Source: Anaeramoeba flamelloides (Eukaryota; Metamonada; Anaeramoebidae). From it: DNA of 64,000 nt. Each line of letters starts with the position of its first letter. Position 1 is the first letter of the stretch. Below, piece by piece: positions 1-10,451 of this stretch. Both the position numbers and the translations under genes were made by a program. The notes beneath the pieces were generated by a model. The model worked only from the letters and a program-made list of their open reading frames with translations. It did no database searches and had not been told where the DNA came from. The stretch spans positions 4,526,001 to 4,590,000 of the forward strand of contig JANTQA010000047.1 of assembly GCA_027625915.1 (NCBI GenBank). The letters run 5' to 3'.

Positions 1-59
1 TTTTTTCAACCATATCTTAAATTCAAATTAGGGTCTTGGAAGTTTTTATATTGTAATAA

Positions 60-180
60 GGTGCCGCGGAGTGTCTAGGTTTTATTGGGGTTTTCTGTTT
101 GATTTTTTCAATCTATCAATTAACTAAATAAACAGAAAACTCAAGAAGTCCTAATGTCGCTTTTCCAGAATCCGGAATAA
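60..180. repeat. Truncated arm of a fold-back repeat
   Basis: The stretch ends in a segment whose reverse complement reads TTCTGGAAAAG, then AGGACTTCTTGAG, then TTTTCTGTTTAT. This is the same order as the left arm of the large hairpin at 19543-19912. Around 90-145 the sequence can also pair with itself. It looks like one arm of that family, cut by the window edge or by decay. Confidence 0.45.
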
Positions 181-591
181 TAAAGAAAAATCTTTGTTTT
201 TACTCATTTTTTTTAAATTCTGTAAAAGCTAATTGTGGTTTTTTTAAAAAAATTAAATTTTGGTTTTTTACATAATTTGAATTAGGTTTTTTTTTAGGAA
301 TATTAATTGATCAAAGATTATATATCCTCAATTAATTCAATTAAAGCTCGATTATGTAGAAATAAGAAATTAGAAGCATTTACTAATTGAAAAAACAATT
401 GTTACAGAATCAAAATATGCATATATAAGCCAAATTTCAAAATAAGGGGAAATATTTCTATTAATTTTTTTTTACTTGTTTCGTTTGTATTCAAAAAATA
501 AAATGATTACACTATATTTTTATTTATTAATCTAAACTAAAATTCAAAATTTTCCACACAGCTAAAACGTTCCAAACAATCATACTATTTG

Positions 592-800
592 TTGCAAAAT
601 AAATTGAACAAAATTTTCATTTATCTTTCCTAAAAAAGATTTGTCAATCATTGTAAAATTTCACTTTTATAATTCCTAAAACCAGTCATAAATTATTAAT
701 TTCATTTTCGAATTGGGGAATTTTGATGATTTATTTTAATTCTTGAGGGTTGTAATTTTTTGGAAAACTAAATGAAAATTTTGATTATTTTATTTTGCAA
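592..800. mobile_element. 209-bp fold-back MITE, copy 1
   Basis: Both ends are inverted copies of TTGCAAAATAAA, then a few bases, then CAAAATTTTCATTTA. The arms are about 38 bases long. A second element with the same ends and exactly the same length lies at 11401-11609. There is no open reading frame, so this is a non-autonomous element; the mobilising transposase is not in the window. Confidence 0.55.
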
Positions 801-802
801 TT

Positions 803-1765
803 AACAGTAATAATACAATTTCATTTAAATTGGAGATAATTTTGATTTTTGTAAAATATGAAAATCATTTTTTCATCTTTTAGTTTTTCTTTTCATTTCA
901 TTGTTTGAATTACGTAATTTGTTTCGTTGGATCAAAATTTTTTTTGAATGATTGATATTATGGTTAAAGTTAAGTTGTTCCAAATAGAAGAACTCAAATA
1001 AAATTAGTTGCTAGTATCTAACCATTTGATCGATCCATAATCCTAATAGAATTTAAACAAATTTACTAATGTATTTTTTTGTTTTGCTCTCTCCAAAATT
1101 TTTAACACACCCATGATTTATTTGTATTGATAATTATTTATTTTATTGTTTTGTGAGTATTGTAATTTATAAAGAAGTGTTAACATTTCAATTAGTGAAT
1201 GGTTCTAATTTGGTAAATCTTCTTGAATAGATTAAATAAGTTTTTTTCGTCACAAATTGAATTTTGGTGTGTTAAAAATTTTGAATTGGGGTTTATTTTG
1301 GTTATTATCTCTCAACAATTTGGTAAAATATATTATCATTCCAAAAAAAAAAATACAATGAAAAAATTTTTTATATGATGAAAAATATGCCCCTATTTTT
1401 GAAATCCAGCTTACATAAAAATAAATAAGTACCAATAGAAATAAATTATGGTAGGTAAATTTTTGGAGATGGACTAACAAAAAAATATCTTTGTAAATTT
1501 GTATATATTATATTATGATTATTGATCGATCAATGAGTAGATACTACCAATTAATTTTATTTGAGTTCTTCTATTTTGAATAACTCAACTTTAACCATGA
1601 TACCAATCTACTGATTAAAAATATTTATCAAACTAAAACGAGTTACATAATTCAAAAAAATGAAATGAAAACAAAAAACTAATAGATGAAAAAATGAATT
1701 TAATATCTTTTTTCAAAAATCAAAATTATTTTGAAGTTGATTGAAATTGTATTAAACTGATTGTT
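803..1765. repeat. Long inverted repeat with ~240-bp arms
   Basis: Segment 803-1043 and the reverse complement of 1514-1765 match along most of their length. Shared blocks include ATTTTATTTGAGTTCTTCTA and AACTTTAACCAT. The loop (1044-1513) holds a smaller TIR element (1088-1292). A transcript across it would form a long imperfect hairpin. No coding sequence is supported. Confidence 0.6.
1088..1292. mobile_element. ~205-bp TIR element, copy 1
   Basis: The ends are inverted: CCAAAATTTTTAACACACC on the left and GGTGTGTTAAAAATTTTG on the right. The interior includes TTAGTGAATGGTTCTAATTT. Related copies with the same order lie at 1848-2063 and 43888-44086. No ORF; non-autonomous. Confidence 0.5.
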
Positions 1766-1847
1766 TTTACTCTTTTAACTGTGTGTAAAATTTTGAATAC
1801 TAGTTTAGAATTTCAACCAATTTACAAATATATTTTTTTGTTAGCAC

Positions 1848-2063
1848 ATCCCAAAATTTTTCACAGACCTTTTTTGTAATAATATTGATAATTATTTGTT
1901 TTTTCTTTATGTATGTATTGTAATTTTGAAAGATTATTAATATCTTAATTAGTGAATGGTTCTAATTTGGTATTTCCTTTTGATTTGATTAAATTATTTT
2001 TTTTTTTTCAAAAATTGAATTTTTGACTTATGGTGTGTCAAAATTTTTGAATCAGGGTTTGTT
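1848..2063. mobile_element. ~215-bp TIR element, copy 2
   Basis: Same family as 1088-1292 in direct orientation. It has CCCAAAATTTTTCACAGACC at the left, the shared interior TTAGTGAATGGTTCTAATTT, and GGTGTGTCAAAATTTTTGAA at the right. Confidence 0.5.
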
Positions 2064-2242
2064 TTAGACTAAAATTAGAGGTAATTTTACAATTTTCAAT
2101 TTTTTTAGTTAATTTTTTTTTAATCTCGATATTTATAATCATGAAATAACCAACAATTATTGTTGTCGAATTATAATATTGATCAATTTATTTTTTTGTT
2201 AATTTTATTAATTATTTTTTTTCGATTTTTGTTAAATAATAA

Positions 2243-3450
2243 TTAAATAAAGGGGGTAAGTACATTTTTCATTTTTTGAGTGCCACCATTTGTGTGAAAC
2301 TGAATAATACAAATGATTTCAATACCCAAATACATTGATATTTTAATAAATACTAGAGTGGAATATATCCTAGTATAAGATATTTTCATACCAACAACAA
2401 AACGAAAATCAAAAAAATGAAAAAATTGATCAAAAAAATAATAAATAAAAATCATTAATTTCTTGATCTTATCTATAACATTTTACACAATTACTGATTC
2501 TTTATTTGGTTTTATTTTTAATTCTTTATGAAAAAATTTGTTTGGAAAATTTTTGAAAAACAAATTACTGTTTATTTCTAAAGAATTTCCAAAATGAATT
2601 TAAAAAACCTATTTTCATTTATGTCATCTAATTCAAGTTTTAGTTCAAGAAAATCAGAGGTTTTTGTAATTCTTCTTGAGAGTGACCGTTTATTGGACAA
2701 ATTCGTTTGATTTTATAATTATTTATTTTCCATTAAAATGAGAACTCAAATAAATTCTGAATCTGATTGAAATTTGTTATTGAATTTTTTAATTATTTTG
2801 ATTTGAATCTTTTGTAACTGTTTTTTGATTCTGAGAATTCAACCCATTTATTTTAATTTTTGAAATAGTATTCCTTGTTTTGGCTTTGTTTGATAAAAAT
2901 ATTTTAAAAAAGAATTTTGAAAGCAAATTTGTCACACAAGGTTTTTTAAAATAATAATAAATAGTAATGGGGGCTAGAAATTCAAGGAAAAAAATGATTT
3001 TTATTCATACAAACTAAGAAGATAAAGAAAACCAATCTTCGAAAATAGGCTTATATCGATTATTTTTTTTTCAATCTTGATTTCAACAAATTTATTTGGA
3101 ATGGTGATCTTTCGTGTTTGGTCTTCTAAAAGAAAATATTTGTTTCAAATGCACACACTTTCAGGTATATTTTTTTGGTTTACTGTTTGATTAATTTCAA
3201 TCGTTTGTATAAACACATCTCGAGATCCAAAACAAAATTTAATAAAACCAAAAATTTCATCAAAAAAATGTTCAATAAATCAAAAAATTTAAGATTCAAC
3301 TCCGAATTACTTTGATTCTTTTCACGAATATACTAGTAAATGGTGTTTTGGTTCCAAAGTTTCAATATCTGTTGGCACTCAAAAAATAATTTTCAGTAAT
3401 ATTCACACAATTAAAATTTTTCAAAATGGTAAAATGTACTTACATCCTTA
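2243..3450. repeat. Candidate 1.2-kb fold-back
   Basis: The left end reads GTAAGTACATTTTTC and then TTTTTTGAGTGCC. The right end reads GGCACTCAAAAAAT and, further out, AAAATGTACTTAC, the inverse order. Arms of about 100 bases are visible; the middle is unrelated AT-rich DNA. No gene is seen. Confidence 0.4.
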
Positions 3451-3824
3451 AATCATTTTAAGGGAATGATTAATATGTATCGTATTAAGATGGTTTTTGA
3501 ATTTCGGGAATTAAAGAATTATTATTATTGAAGAAATGTAGAGTATTCTCTAGAAGTCCTTTTATTTAACTTTCATTTAAGAATTTTAGATATAAAATGG
3601 TAGGTTTCACAATTATTCAAGTGAAAGATATGTCCAATTTTTTTTGTTTAAAAAGCAAAAACAAAAAATCGAAAAGAAAAAAAGAAAAAAAAAAAAAAAG
3701 GGGGGTTATAAGAAGCAATTTATAAAAAATCAAAAAAAAAAACAGAGTTATCTCTAATTAAGAATACACCAAAACACAGTCACGGTATACTTTTGGTTGA
3801 TTTAATTTAATTGTATAATTGATC

Positions 3825-4031
3825 ATGAAAGCCCATTTTTGGGATCTTTATGTAAATGTGGTTTTGTATATTTTCTTTTTGATTTAGTTTGCTTTAAACA
3901 CTTGATATTTATATCTTTTCCTTTTCTTTTTTTTTATTTTCAAGTTACTCATACTGAAATGTTTCAGTGTGCAAATATTTACAAATTATCACTTGATCTT
4001 TTTCCTTCATTTATCTTCTTCTCAACATTAA
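3825..4031 (+). CDS. Candidate two-exon mini-gene (weak)
   Basis: An ATG at 3825 opens nine codons up to a GTAAAT donor. A 93-nt T-rich intron (3852-3944, ending TTTTCAAG) would splice in phase to 28 more codons and a TAA at 4031, giving a 37-residue hydrophobic peptide. The intron has the same length as intron 1 of RPS29 in this window. I do not recognise the peptide, and the first exon is very short, so this may be chance in AT-rich DNA. A different reading frame across the second part (to 4069) ends in a basic tail after a hydrophobic stretch and could equally be the real exon. Confidence 0.15.
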
Positions 4032-4129
4032 TAAATTCATCAATGAGAAAAAACAAAAAAAATAAATAATTAACTCATATTTTCAAAAATATAAAAACTT
4101 TTTCAAAAATTTTTACTCCCTTTATATTG

Positions 4130-4705
4130 TTCATGAAAGTTTTTTTGAGGGTTTATCCCATATTATTATAATAAAAATATTGTTAATTTTTTGGATCAGA
4201 ATCATTTTTTCTAATTTTGCAAATTTTTGTTTTTCTTTTTCAAATTTTTCTTTTTTAAATTTTAGAAATAGAATCCTTTTTATCTAATTTTTATTTTTTT
4301 TTTTTGACAAAGATCATTTTTGGAAAATAATTAGATCTTCGAAAAGACCAATAATCACTATGAAAATTTCGACTCTGTAATGTCTTTTAAAATGAATTTA
4401 ATTATTAGTAAAAAATCTTGTTTTTCATCTTTTTTTCAGTGAAAGTTCAGTAATAAAAAATCTGTAACGCTCATTTCAAAAATTGTGACTTACTTTTTAT
4501 TGAATTTTTGATTTTATTTTTTATAATTTTTAAAATATCAGGTTTTTGTATATATTTAGAATGAATTAAAAGGGGAATTACTCATAAGATTTAGTTATTA
4601 GTTGTTCTTGAATACTAATAGATATATATATATATATATATATATATATTTCCAATTTATGATTTTAGGTGAGTCTGAATTTTTGAAATGGAGTTTATTT
4701 TCAAT
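4130..4705. repeat. ~570-bp dispersed repeat, copy 1
   Basis: It matches 41555-42150 in direct orientation over nearly its whole length. Shared blocks include GGATCAGAATCATTTTTTCT, GATCTTCGAAAAGACCAATA and CAGTGAAAGTTCAGTAATAA. It ends in a TA microsatellite (4620-4649) followed by GGTGAGTC. No coding capacity is evident. Confidence 0.65.
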
Positions 4706-5236
4706 ATTTTGTCACTCAATCATTATAAACTAATCGCCGAGAATTTAAAAAAAAAAAAGTTCAGAGAGTTAAATCTTGAAGAGTTACTGAAATTTTCATT
4801 TTTTTGAAATTTTGTCAATGAATACATTTAAGATATCAAATAATTTTTATTGTAAATGTAAATTTGAAAAAGTTCAAAATTGGGTATTTTGTTTGAAAAA
4901 AAAAAAAATGAATAATATTACCCATGCAGTGTATTCAATCAACCTTAATTTTATTATAATTTGGTTTCAAATAATCAAAAGTGGTTAAAAATGTTATTTT
5001 TGTTTATTGTTAAATAATTTTTTAAAAAGTCTCTTTTTCTGATAACAAATAAAAAAAAAAAAAAAAATAATTATTCTCAAGATAATGATCAAATTTCCTG
5101 AATATTTATTATTCTTCTCATCTATTTAAAATATTATTTTATGATGCTCTAAACAGATTAATTTATTCATAATTTCTCTTGTTTGTTTTTTTTTTCTTTG
5201 TAATTTCGGCAAAAAAAAACTAAAAAATAGAATAAT
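4706..5236. other. AT-rich gap, no gene seen
   Basis: The sequence downstream of the RNF216-like gene stop contains only homopolymer A and T runs. I see no open frame or repeat boundary here. Confidence 0.5.
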
Positions 5237-6920
5237 TTAGTTTTTTTTAATATTAAAATTATTTAACTCTTCTTTCCTTAATTTCATTTCTTCTTCTTTC
5301 TCTTTCCTTAATTTTTCAACCTTTTCTTTCGCTTCCTTTTGTGCGGCTTCAATTCTTTTTTTGTCCTCCTCGACTGTTGTCCACAATTTACACCTACCCG
5401 CGTTATTTGAAAAATGATTGTATTTTTCTTTATTGATACTTTTTTGGCAAAGGTAGCACATGATTTCTTTGCAATTTGAACATATTATTTTATTACAGCC
5501 TTCTGTTTTAAAATACTTTTGGCCACATTTATTGCAAGTTCTTAAAAGCGCCTTGGTCATTTCTTCTTCGACGAAGGTTCTAAGATCGGTTTGCTTATCC
5601 TTTTTCACTTCCTCGCAGGTAATACCTGGGTGCGCTTCCTCACCGCATAATAGGCAGGTGTCTATCAAGCACTTGGGATTCATGCATTCCAAAATACAAG
5701 TCTCCTTATTGTCGATGATCACTGCGTAATCGCAATGGGGGCATTTTTTGAGATTTTTAATTTCCGCTGATTGTATTTCTGCCTCCTGTGATAGCCTTTC
5801 AAATAGGCTCCAAGTCTTCTCGGGAACTGCCTTTTTGATCATTTCATTGGAAAACCCAGCTTGGCACGGCTCAACCCCAGGGCATTTAATTTCTCTTTTC
5901 CTGACACCAATTGCATGCTTAACTAAATTGTGCAGGCAATTAACACAAAATAAATGCCCAGATTTACAACTAACCATTTTTTCAAACGAAACTGGTACAT
6001 AGCAACACATGCATGTTAATTTGGCACCCATGTCTTCATACTCTTGATCATTTAATTTTTCTGCTAACTCCAAATCGATTCTTTCTCTTTCTTTTATTGA
6101 TTCAATTCCAACATATTCAATTTCTTCACTTAGATCTTCCAAAAGATTCTTTTCATCATATACAATTTTTTTACGTGGTCCTCTTGAAATGTAATACTTT
6201 GTTGGCTTTTTTTTACACAGCTCTTTATGTGAAGGTGCGTATCGAAAGTGTTTTTCTTTGAAAACTTTTCGAATTGTCGAAATAGGTATTTTTCGAAAAT
6301 CATTTTGTAAAACTTGGAACGCTTGTTTCTTATAAACCCTATCAACAAGATTTGTAAGTTCATAATATTTTTTATATACTTTTGGTTTGGTTTCCTCCTT
6401 TATTAATGGGACCCTTTTTTTTTTTTTTGATAAATTTAAATCCTTTGGGTATATTTTTTCGGAAGTAATTATATCCATTATTTCAATAAATGGATCATAA
6501 CGATCAATGTGTTTTTGTTTTTCAAAATCAATTTTTGTTTTTATTAAATCTTGAAGAAATTCGTGCTGGATATCGGGTAAAATGGTTTGGACTTTCACAA
6601 ATAAAGTTTCTGGTGTTTCAATATTTTGTTCTTTTTCTTCATCGTCATCGTCATCGTCATCGTCATCATCGTCATCATCATCATCGTCCTCGTCATCATC
6701 GTCATTGTCATCGTCATCATCTTCATCATCATCTTCTTCTTTTTCTTTTTTTTCTTTTTTCTCTTTTTTATCTTCTTCATCTTCATCTTCTATTTCTATT
6801 TCCTTTTCCTTTTCCTTTTCCTTTTCTTTTTCCTTTTCCTTTTCCTTTTCTTTTTCTTTTTCCTTTTTTTCCTCTGGTTTATATTTTTTTATTAATTTTG
6901 TAACCTTTGAAATAGCTTTA
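5237..6920 (-). CDS. RNF216: RNF216-like RBR E3 ubiquitin ligase, 3' exon
   Basis: This exon encodes the catalytic part of an RBR (RING-IBR-RING2) ubiquitin ligase. RBR enzymes take ubiquitin from an E2 onto a RING2 cysteine before passing it to substrate. Counted in the 453-residue part below 6598, RING1 is at about 196-246 (CMCC, SGHLFC..C), the IBR at 286-328, and RING2 at 355-403 with the catalytic Cys (EGCNKI) near 368. A charged helix follows. Before RING1 lie a CUE-like segment (ILPDI...FIEIMDII) and a second helical unit (NDFRKIPISTIRKVF), an arrangement typical of RNF216/Triad3. The frame stays open upstream to 6934 through an Asp run and a Lys-Glu repeat but has no ATG, so the start must be in another exon. 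I join it to 9934-10451; the spliced protein would be 733 residues. Confidence 0.85.
6641..6880 (-). repeat. In-frame GAT/GAC and AAGGAA microsatellites
   Basis: On the minus strand a hexamer close to AAGGAA and then a GAT/GAC trinucleotide run encode alternating Lys-Glu and then about 28 near-continuous Asp residues of the RNF216-like protein. The tract keeps the reading frame. It marks an unstructured charged linker between ubiquitin-binding-like domains and should vary in length between strains. Confidence 0.75.
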
Positions 6921-7578
6921 CTACAATATTTGGTTTAATTTTTTGCATTTAGAATAAATTCATATAATGGCATAATTATGAATAAAATATATAAAAATAT
7001 TAAAAAATCAAATAATATTAGTTTAAATAGTTTTATAAAATATTTTTTTTTTTTATTCAGAAATTAAAAGACTTTAACCTTAATAAAGATGAAATCATAA
7101 GGTTTTCACTCTATTTTTTTTTTTTTACGTTGTTAAATATTATAATTTCTAAAAAAAAGGTTATATAGCTAGAGTTATCAAATAATGAAAATGTATAATA
7201 AGTATCAATCTAAAAGGTCTGGTTTTGGGTTCTCTTTAATTATCAATCTTCTGATTTTTTATCCTTATTTTAAAAATTATAAAAGTTAATTTATATACAG
7301 CTTTAAATTTAACCTGAAAATAGTGCTTATGGTTTATAAAACCTTAATGATTATGGAAGAACTACCTAATCAAAATAAATTTTTGATTTTTAAATGAATA
7401 ATGAATTGAAGCATCCCCAATTAATTTAAGTGGTGGTTTAAAATATTAAACTTCTTGGCAGAACTATCCAGTTTCGTTTTCTCATTTGATTCGGTAATAT
7501 CTTGGATTTAATGTTAGTGATTAGTGGAAATAGATAATATAGTATTGATCTTTTTCTGGAATAAATATAAGATAAATA

Positions 7579-8160
7579 AGGTATTTCCAAAAAAGTGGGG
7601 AATTTTTTTTTACATTTCATAAAAAATCATCTTTGTTAGTGGAGGTATTTGTTAATTGACAATATCAAATTAAGTTAAATATGAATACAGATTAAACAAA
7701 TGACTAATGTGTTGATTTCTAAATATTTTCAAGGAAATATTTCGAAAAAAATGAAAAAAAAAATAGCAATTTTTTTGGAGAAAACAATGTAGGACCAATT
7801 TCAATAAAAAACTGGAAATATGGAAAGGGTACAAATGATTTTTTAAACAATAAAATGTAGTCATATATTTTCAATTCTATTTGTAATATTTGTTGAGATT
7901 AAAAAAGTTATGAAAATGTTTTTTGATCAAAAATAAAATAACAAACACCAATTTTAACGCCTAAAAAATATCAGATAAAATTGAGATCAGAAAATTTAAT
8001 ATCTTTTATTTATGTAATACAATACTAAGACACAAATTTAATTATTATCAAGAATCGATAAATAGTTGTTAATGATTTTGTATATTTAATTACTTTTTTG
8101 AAGATTGAGTTTAATAAATATATTTTAAAATAAATTTGCCCCACTTTCTTGGAAATAGCT
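7579..8160. mobile_element. 582-bp TIR element with TA flanks, copy 1
   Basis: The left end AGGTATTTCCAAAAAAGTGG is inverted at the right end, whose reverse complement reads AGCTATTTCCAAGAAAGTGG. TA lies on both sides. A second copy of almost identical length is at 53156-53738 in the same orientation. There is no ORF, so it is a non-autonomous DNA transposon, plausibly of a TA-targeting (Tc1/mariner-like) group. Confidence 0.75.
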
Positions 8161-8162
8161 TA

Positions 8163-9018
8163 TATGCTAATCAAAAAATATCAAATGCACTCAGAATCCA
8201 ACTTTTCAAAGTAGTCATTTTACCTCAAGTACTATCTGGACTAGACATTTTTAATTTAACTCAAACAGATATCATGGATATAGATACTTGGGTTATATTA
8301 AAGATGAATGCTATAACAAAAGTGTAAAAAGGCACCCTCGGGTGCATACTCGGATGTGAAACCAGGTCAGAACCCACACAACACATCACCCAAATGTGGA
8401 AAGCTAATTTAATCGAGAAAAATCAGATGCCTGAAACTGGACCATCTAGTAGGAGACTTGGAAATGGATGGGGGAGAGAACATTAATATGGAAAGCATGG
8501 AAAAAGAGGAGATCCATAATAAAACACCAAGAGGCACACATTAAATCCATAAAACACAAGATTGGATCTTCACAAGAAGAAGAAAACGGGAAGTTGAAAA
8601 AAGATATCTTCAAATTAATCAATTCCAGACAACTTTAAGGGGGGGGGGGGGTCCATATCTAAACTGGAAATAATCAATAACTCTATTCAAACCAAAATCT
8701 TTCTCAGATGTCTGAATAGGTACCCATATAAATTGGGGAGCAGACTCCAAAATATACTCCTGTTGCAAAAAAAAAAAAAATTGATGATGTAGACCATTTC
8801 ATTTGGATTTGTACAAAATATGAAAAAAAAAAGAAAACAATTTCAAAAAATCCTCAAAAAAATCAAAAAATTTTGACTTCAACATCATTGCCAAAGTAAA
8901 TACAGATAAATTGGTCGGGAAAATGAACATAAAAGAAATCGATGACGCTAACATATCATATTTTTTGAACAATATTACTCAACATGATATAGGGGAAAAG
9001 GATCTCAAATACAAATAA
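8163..9018 (+). mobile_element. LINE (non-LTR retrotransposon) 3' fragment
   Basis: The first frame reads like the region just after a LINE reverse transcriptase. It has LRIQLFKVVILPQVLSGLDI, then a segment around LTQTDIMDIDTW, and after a single TAA it continues in the same frame (GTLGCILG, ITQMWKANLIEK) to about 8486. Later frames give a degenerate zinc-knuckle region ending DHFIWICTKYE (near 8785-8820), and a last open stretch stops at 9018. At least two frame changes make it inactive. The upstream RT core is absent: the fragment starts directly at the end of the MITE at 8160. Decay is mild, so insertion looks fairly recent. Confidence 0.7.
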
Positions 9019-9125
9019 TCTTAAACATGCAAATTCATCTCAACTCCAATAACTTCAAGTCCTTTCTTATTATTAATTTGTTAAATTCTTTATTTTTTTT
9101 TATTTATTTCTTCACTTTTCTCTTA

Positions 9126-9362
9126 AGGCCCTAGTATCAGTATAAAAGCAAAAAATGGCCATTTTTTCTGTCATTTTTTTTTAAATTAACTTTTTTGGAA
9201 TATTTTTAAATTATAGTTTTGAACCAAGTGTTTGACTAGATTTGAATAGCAATCCTTTTTACATTTCAGACAACCTTTTGTTCATGGAGTTTTTTAAAAA
9301 AGGAGATTGAAAAAAATGACAAAAAAATTACATTTTTTGCTTTTATACTAATACTAGGGCTT
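9126..9362. mobile_element. 237-bp fold-back MITE with TA flanks
   Basis: The left end is AGGCCCTAGTATCAGTATAA; the right end is its inverse (reverse complement AAGCCCTAGTATTAGTATAA). The arms pair for about 55 bases, through AAAAGC and the poly-A/T following. TA borders both ends. No ORF. Confidence 0.7.
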
Positions 9363-9911
9363 TACTCCATATTTTTTTGTTCGTTATTTTTTTTAAATTC
9401 CCTTTAATTCAATTCTATTTTAGAGAACTAATTAAATTTTAAAATACTTCTAATGATTGTGTTTATTCGCTCTTTGAATTAGAAGACACGAATTTTGTCT
9501 CTTCAAAATTCTCTCTTTTCTTAAGGTAAAGAGTTTTTTTTGTGAAATACTTGACCCTTAACAACAATTCCAAAAATTCTATTTTATGAGGCATTCATAT
9601 TACGTTTGAGAATAAAAAAGTTTTTTTAGTTTTCTCATTATTGGGATTCGTCCCAAAATCTCTATAATTTTACATATCTTCTTTCTCTTTGATAATTTAT
9701 TTCTGTCAACGATCTTTTTATAATTAAAATTAGATCAAAAATTTTCTTATTTTTTTATCACCAAGTGTAGACTTTCAAGATGCTGAATTGACTATTTCAA
9801 ATCTTGCGTAATTGTTTTGGTTTCTCAAAGAAACGGAGTAAAAAATGGTTAAAGTAAGCAAACATTGTCCCATTAAAAATTAGTTTTTTGTGTCGTAAAT
9901 AAAAAAGAAAT
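9363..9911. other. AT-rich stretch with a short dispersed repeat
   Basis: Around 9475-9510 the sequence TTGAATTAGAAGACACGAAT and then CTTCAAAATTCTCT resembles 43800-43845. Nothing else is recognised. In the two-exon model this lies inside the long intron of the RNF216-like gene. Confidence 0.4.
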
Positions 9912-9933
9912 TTAAAAAAAAATTAGATCATAC

Positions 9934-10451
9934 TCTCTATTTATCAAAAGTTCTTGCCAATTGGTTTCGACCAATTTTTTAATATATTTTCCAACCACAT
10001 TCGGAAATTTTTGAATAAACATTACTGTTACTTGATCTTGTAATTCTCTAATTTGCAATTGGCTTCTTTCGATACTTTTCTGTCGTTTTAATCTTTGAAT
10101 TGTTTTCTTATTCAAATTAACAACATTTTGTTTTTGATGCTTGTTTGTTTTTCTGATTTTGTTATTTTTCTCTTTCTCTTTTTTTAATTGTCTTTTTCTG
10201 TGGTTGTGTTTTTTCTTTTTTTGTTTTTGCAAAGGATCGTTTCCATTTATCGCTTGTGGATCTAAAATTTTTTCTTTTTCCAGTTTTGTTTTGACTTGTG
10301 TTTCGTTCATAATTGCTTCAATAACAATAGGTAGAAGATTTGGATTGTTTGGGTTACGATCGTAATGGAAATTTAAAGTTTCTTCAAGTATTTTTTTGTC
10401 ATGAGTTGGGAACATTTCACAAAGTGTTGTGATAAGTTGCTTAGGATCCAT
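9934..10451 (-). CDS. CUE-domain protein: probable 5' exon of the RNF216-like ligase
   Basis: An ATG at 10451 opens 172 codons (179 if read unspliced to the stop at 9912). Residues about 6-52 look like a CUE domain, a small ubiquitin-binding helical bundle: CEMFPTHDKK, then a helix ending IVIEAIMNE. A basic linker (about 76-125) follows. Residues from about 143 (MFIQKFPNVVGKYIKKL) look like the first helices of another CUE-like unit that is cut short. Splicing at GA|GTATGATC to 6920 supplies the missing helix (KAISKVTKLIKKY) and leads into the RBR part. If the two are separate genes, this is a 179-residue CUE protein of unknown role. The domain call is moderate; the join is inference from phase, splice sites and domain completion. 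Confidence 0.65.

Larger units (their letters stand above)
6921..9933 (-). other. Proposed 3.0-kb intron of the RNF216-like gene
   Basis: The donor is GA|GTATGATC at 9933 and the acceptor TTGTAG|T at 6921. GTATGATT starts the BRX1 intron and the proposed last intron of the C2 gene as well. Exon phases agree (two bases plus one base make a GAT codon). The intron carries a MITE (7579-8160), a LINE 3' fragment (8163-9018) and a second MITE (9126-9362); the rest is AT-rich. If the splice is wrong, this is intergenic DNA between two genes. Confidence 0.5.

Noticed and set aside
6490-6938. Plus-strand His-, Ser- and Phe-rich frames
   Set aside because: They are antisense readings of the Asp and Lys-Glu repeats of the RNF216-like gene and have no independent support.
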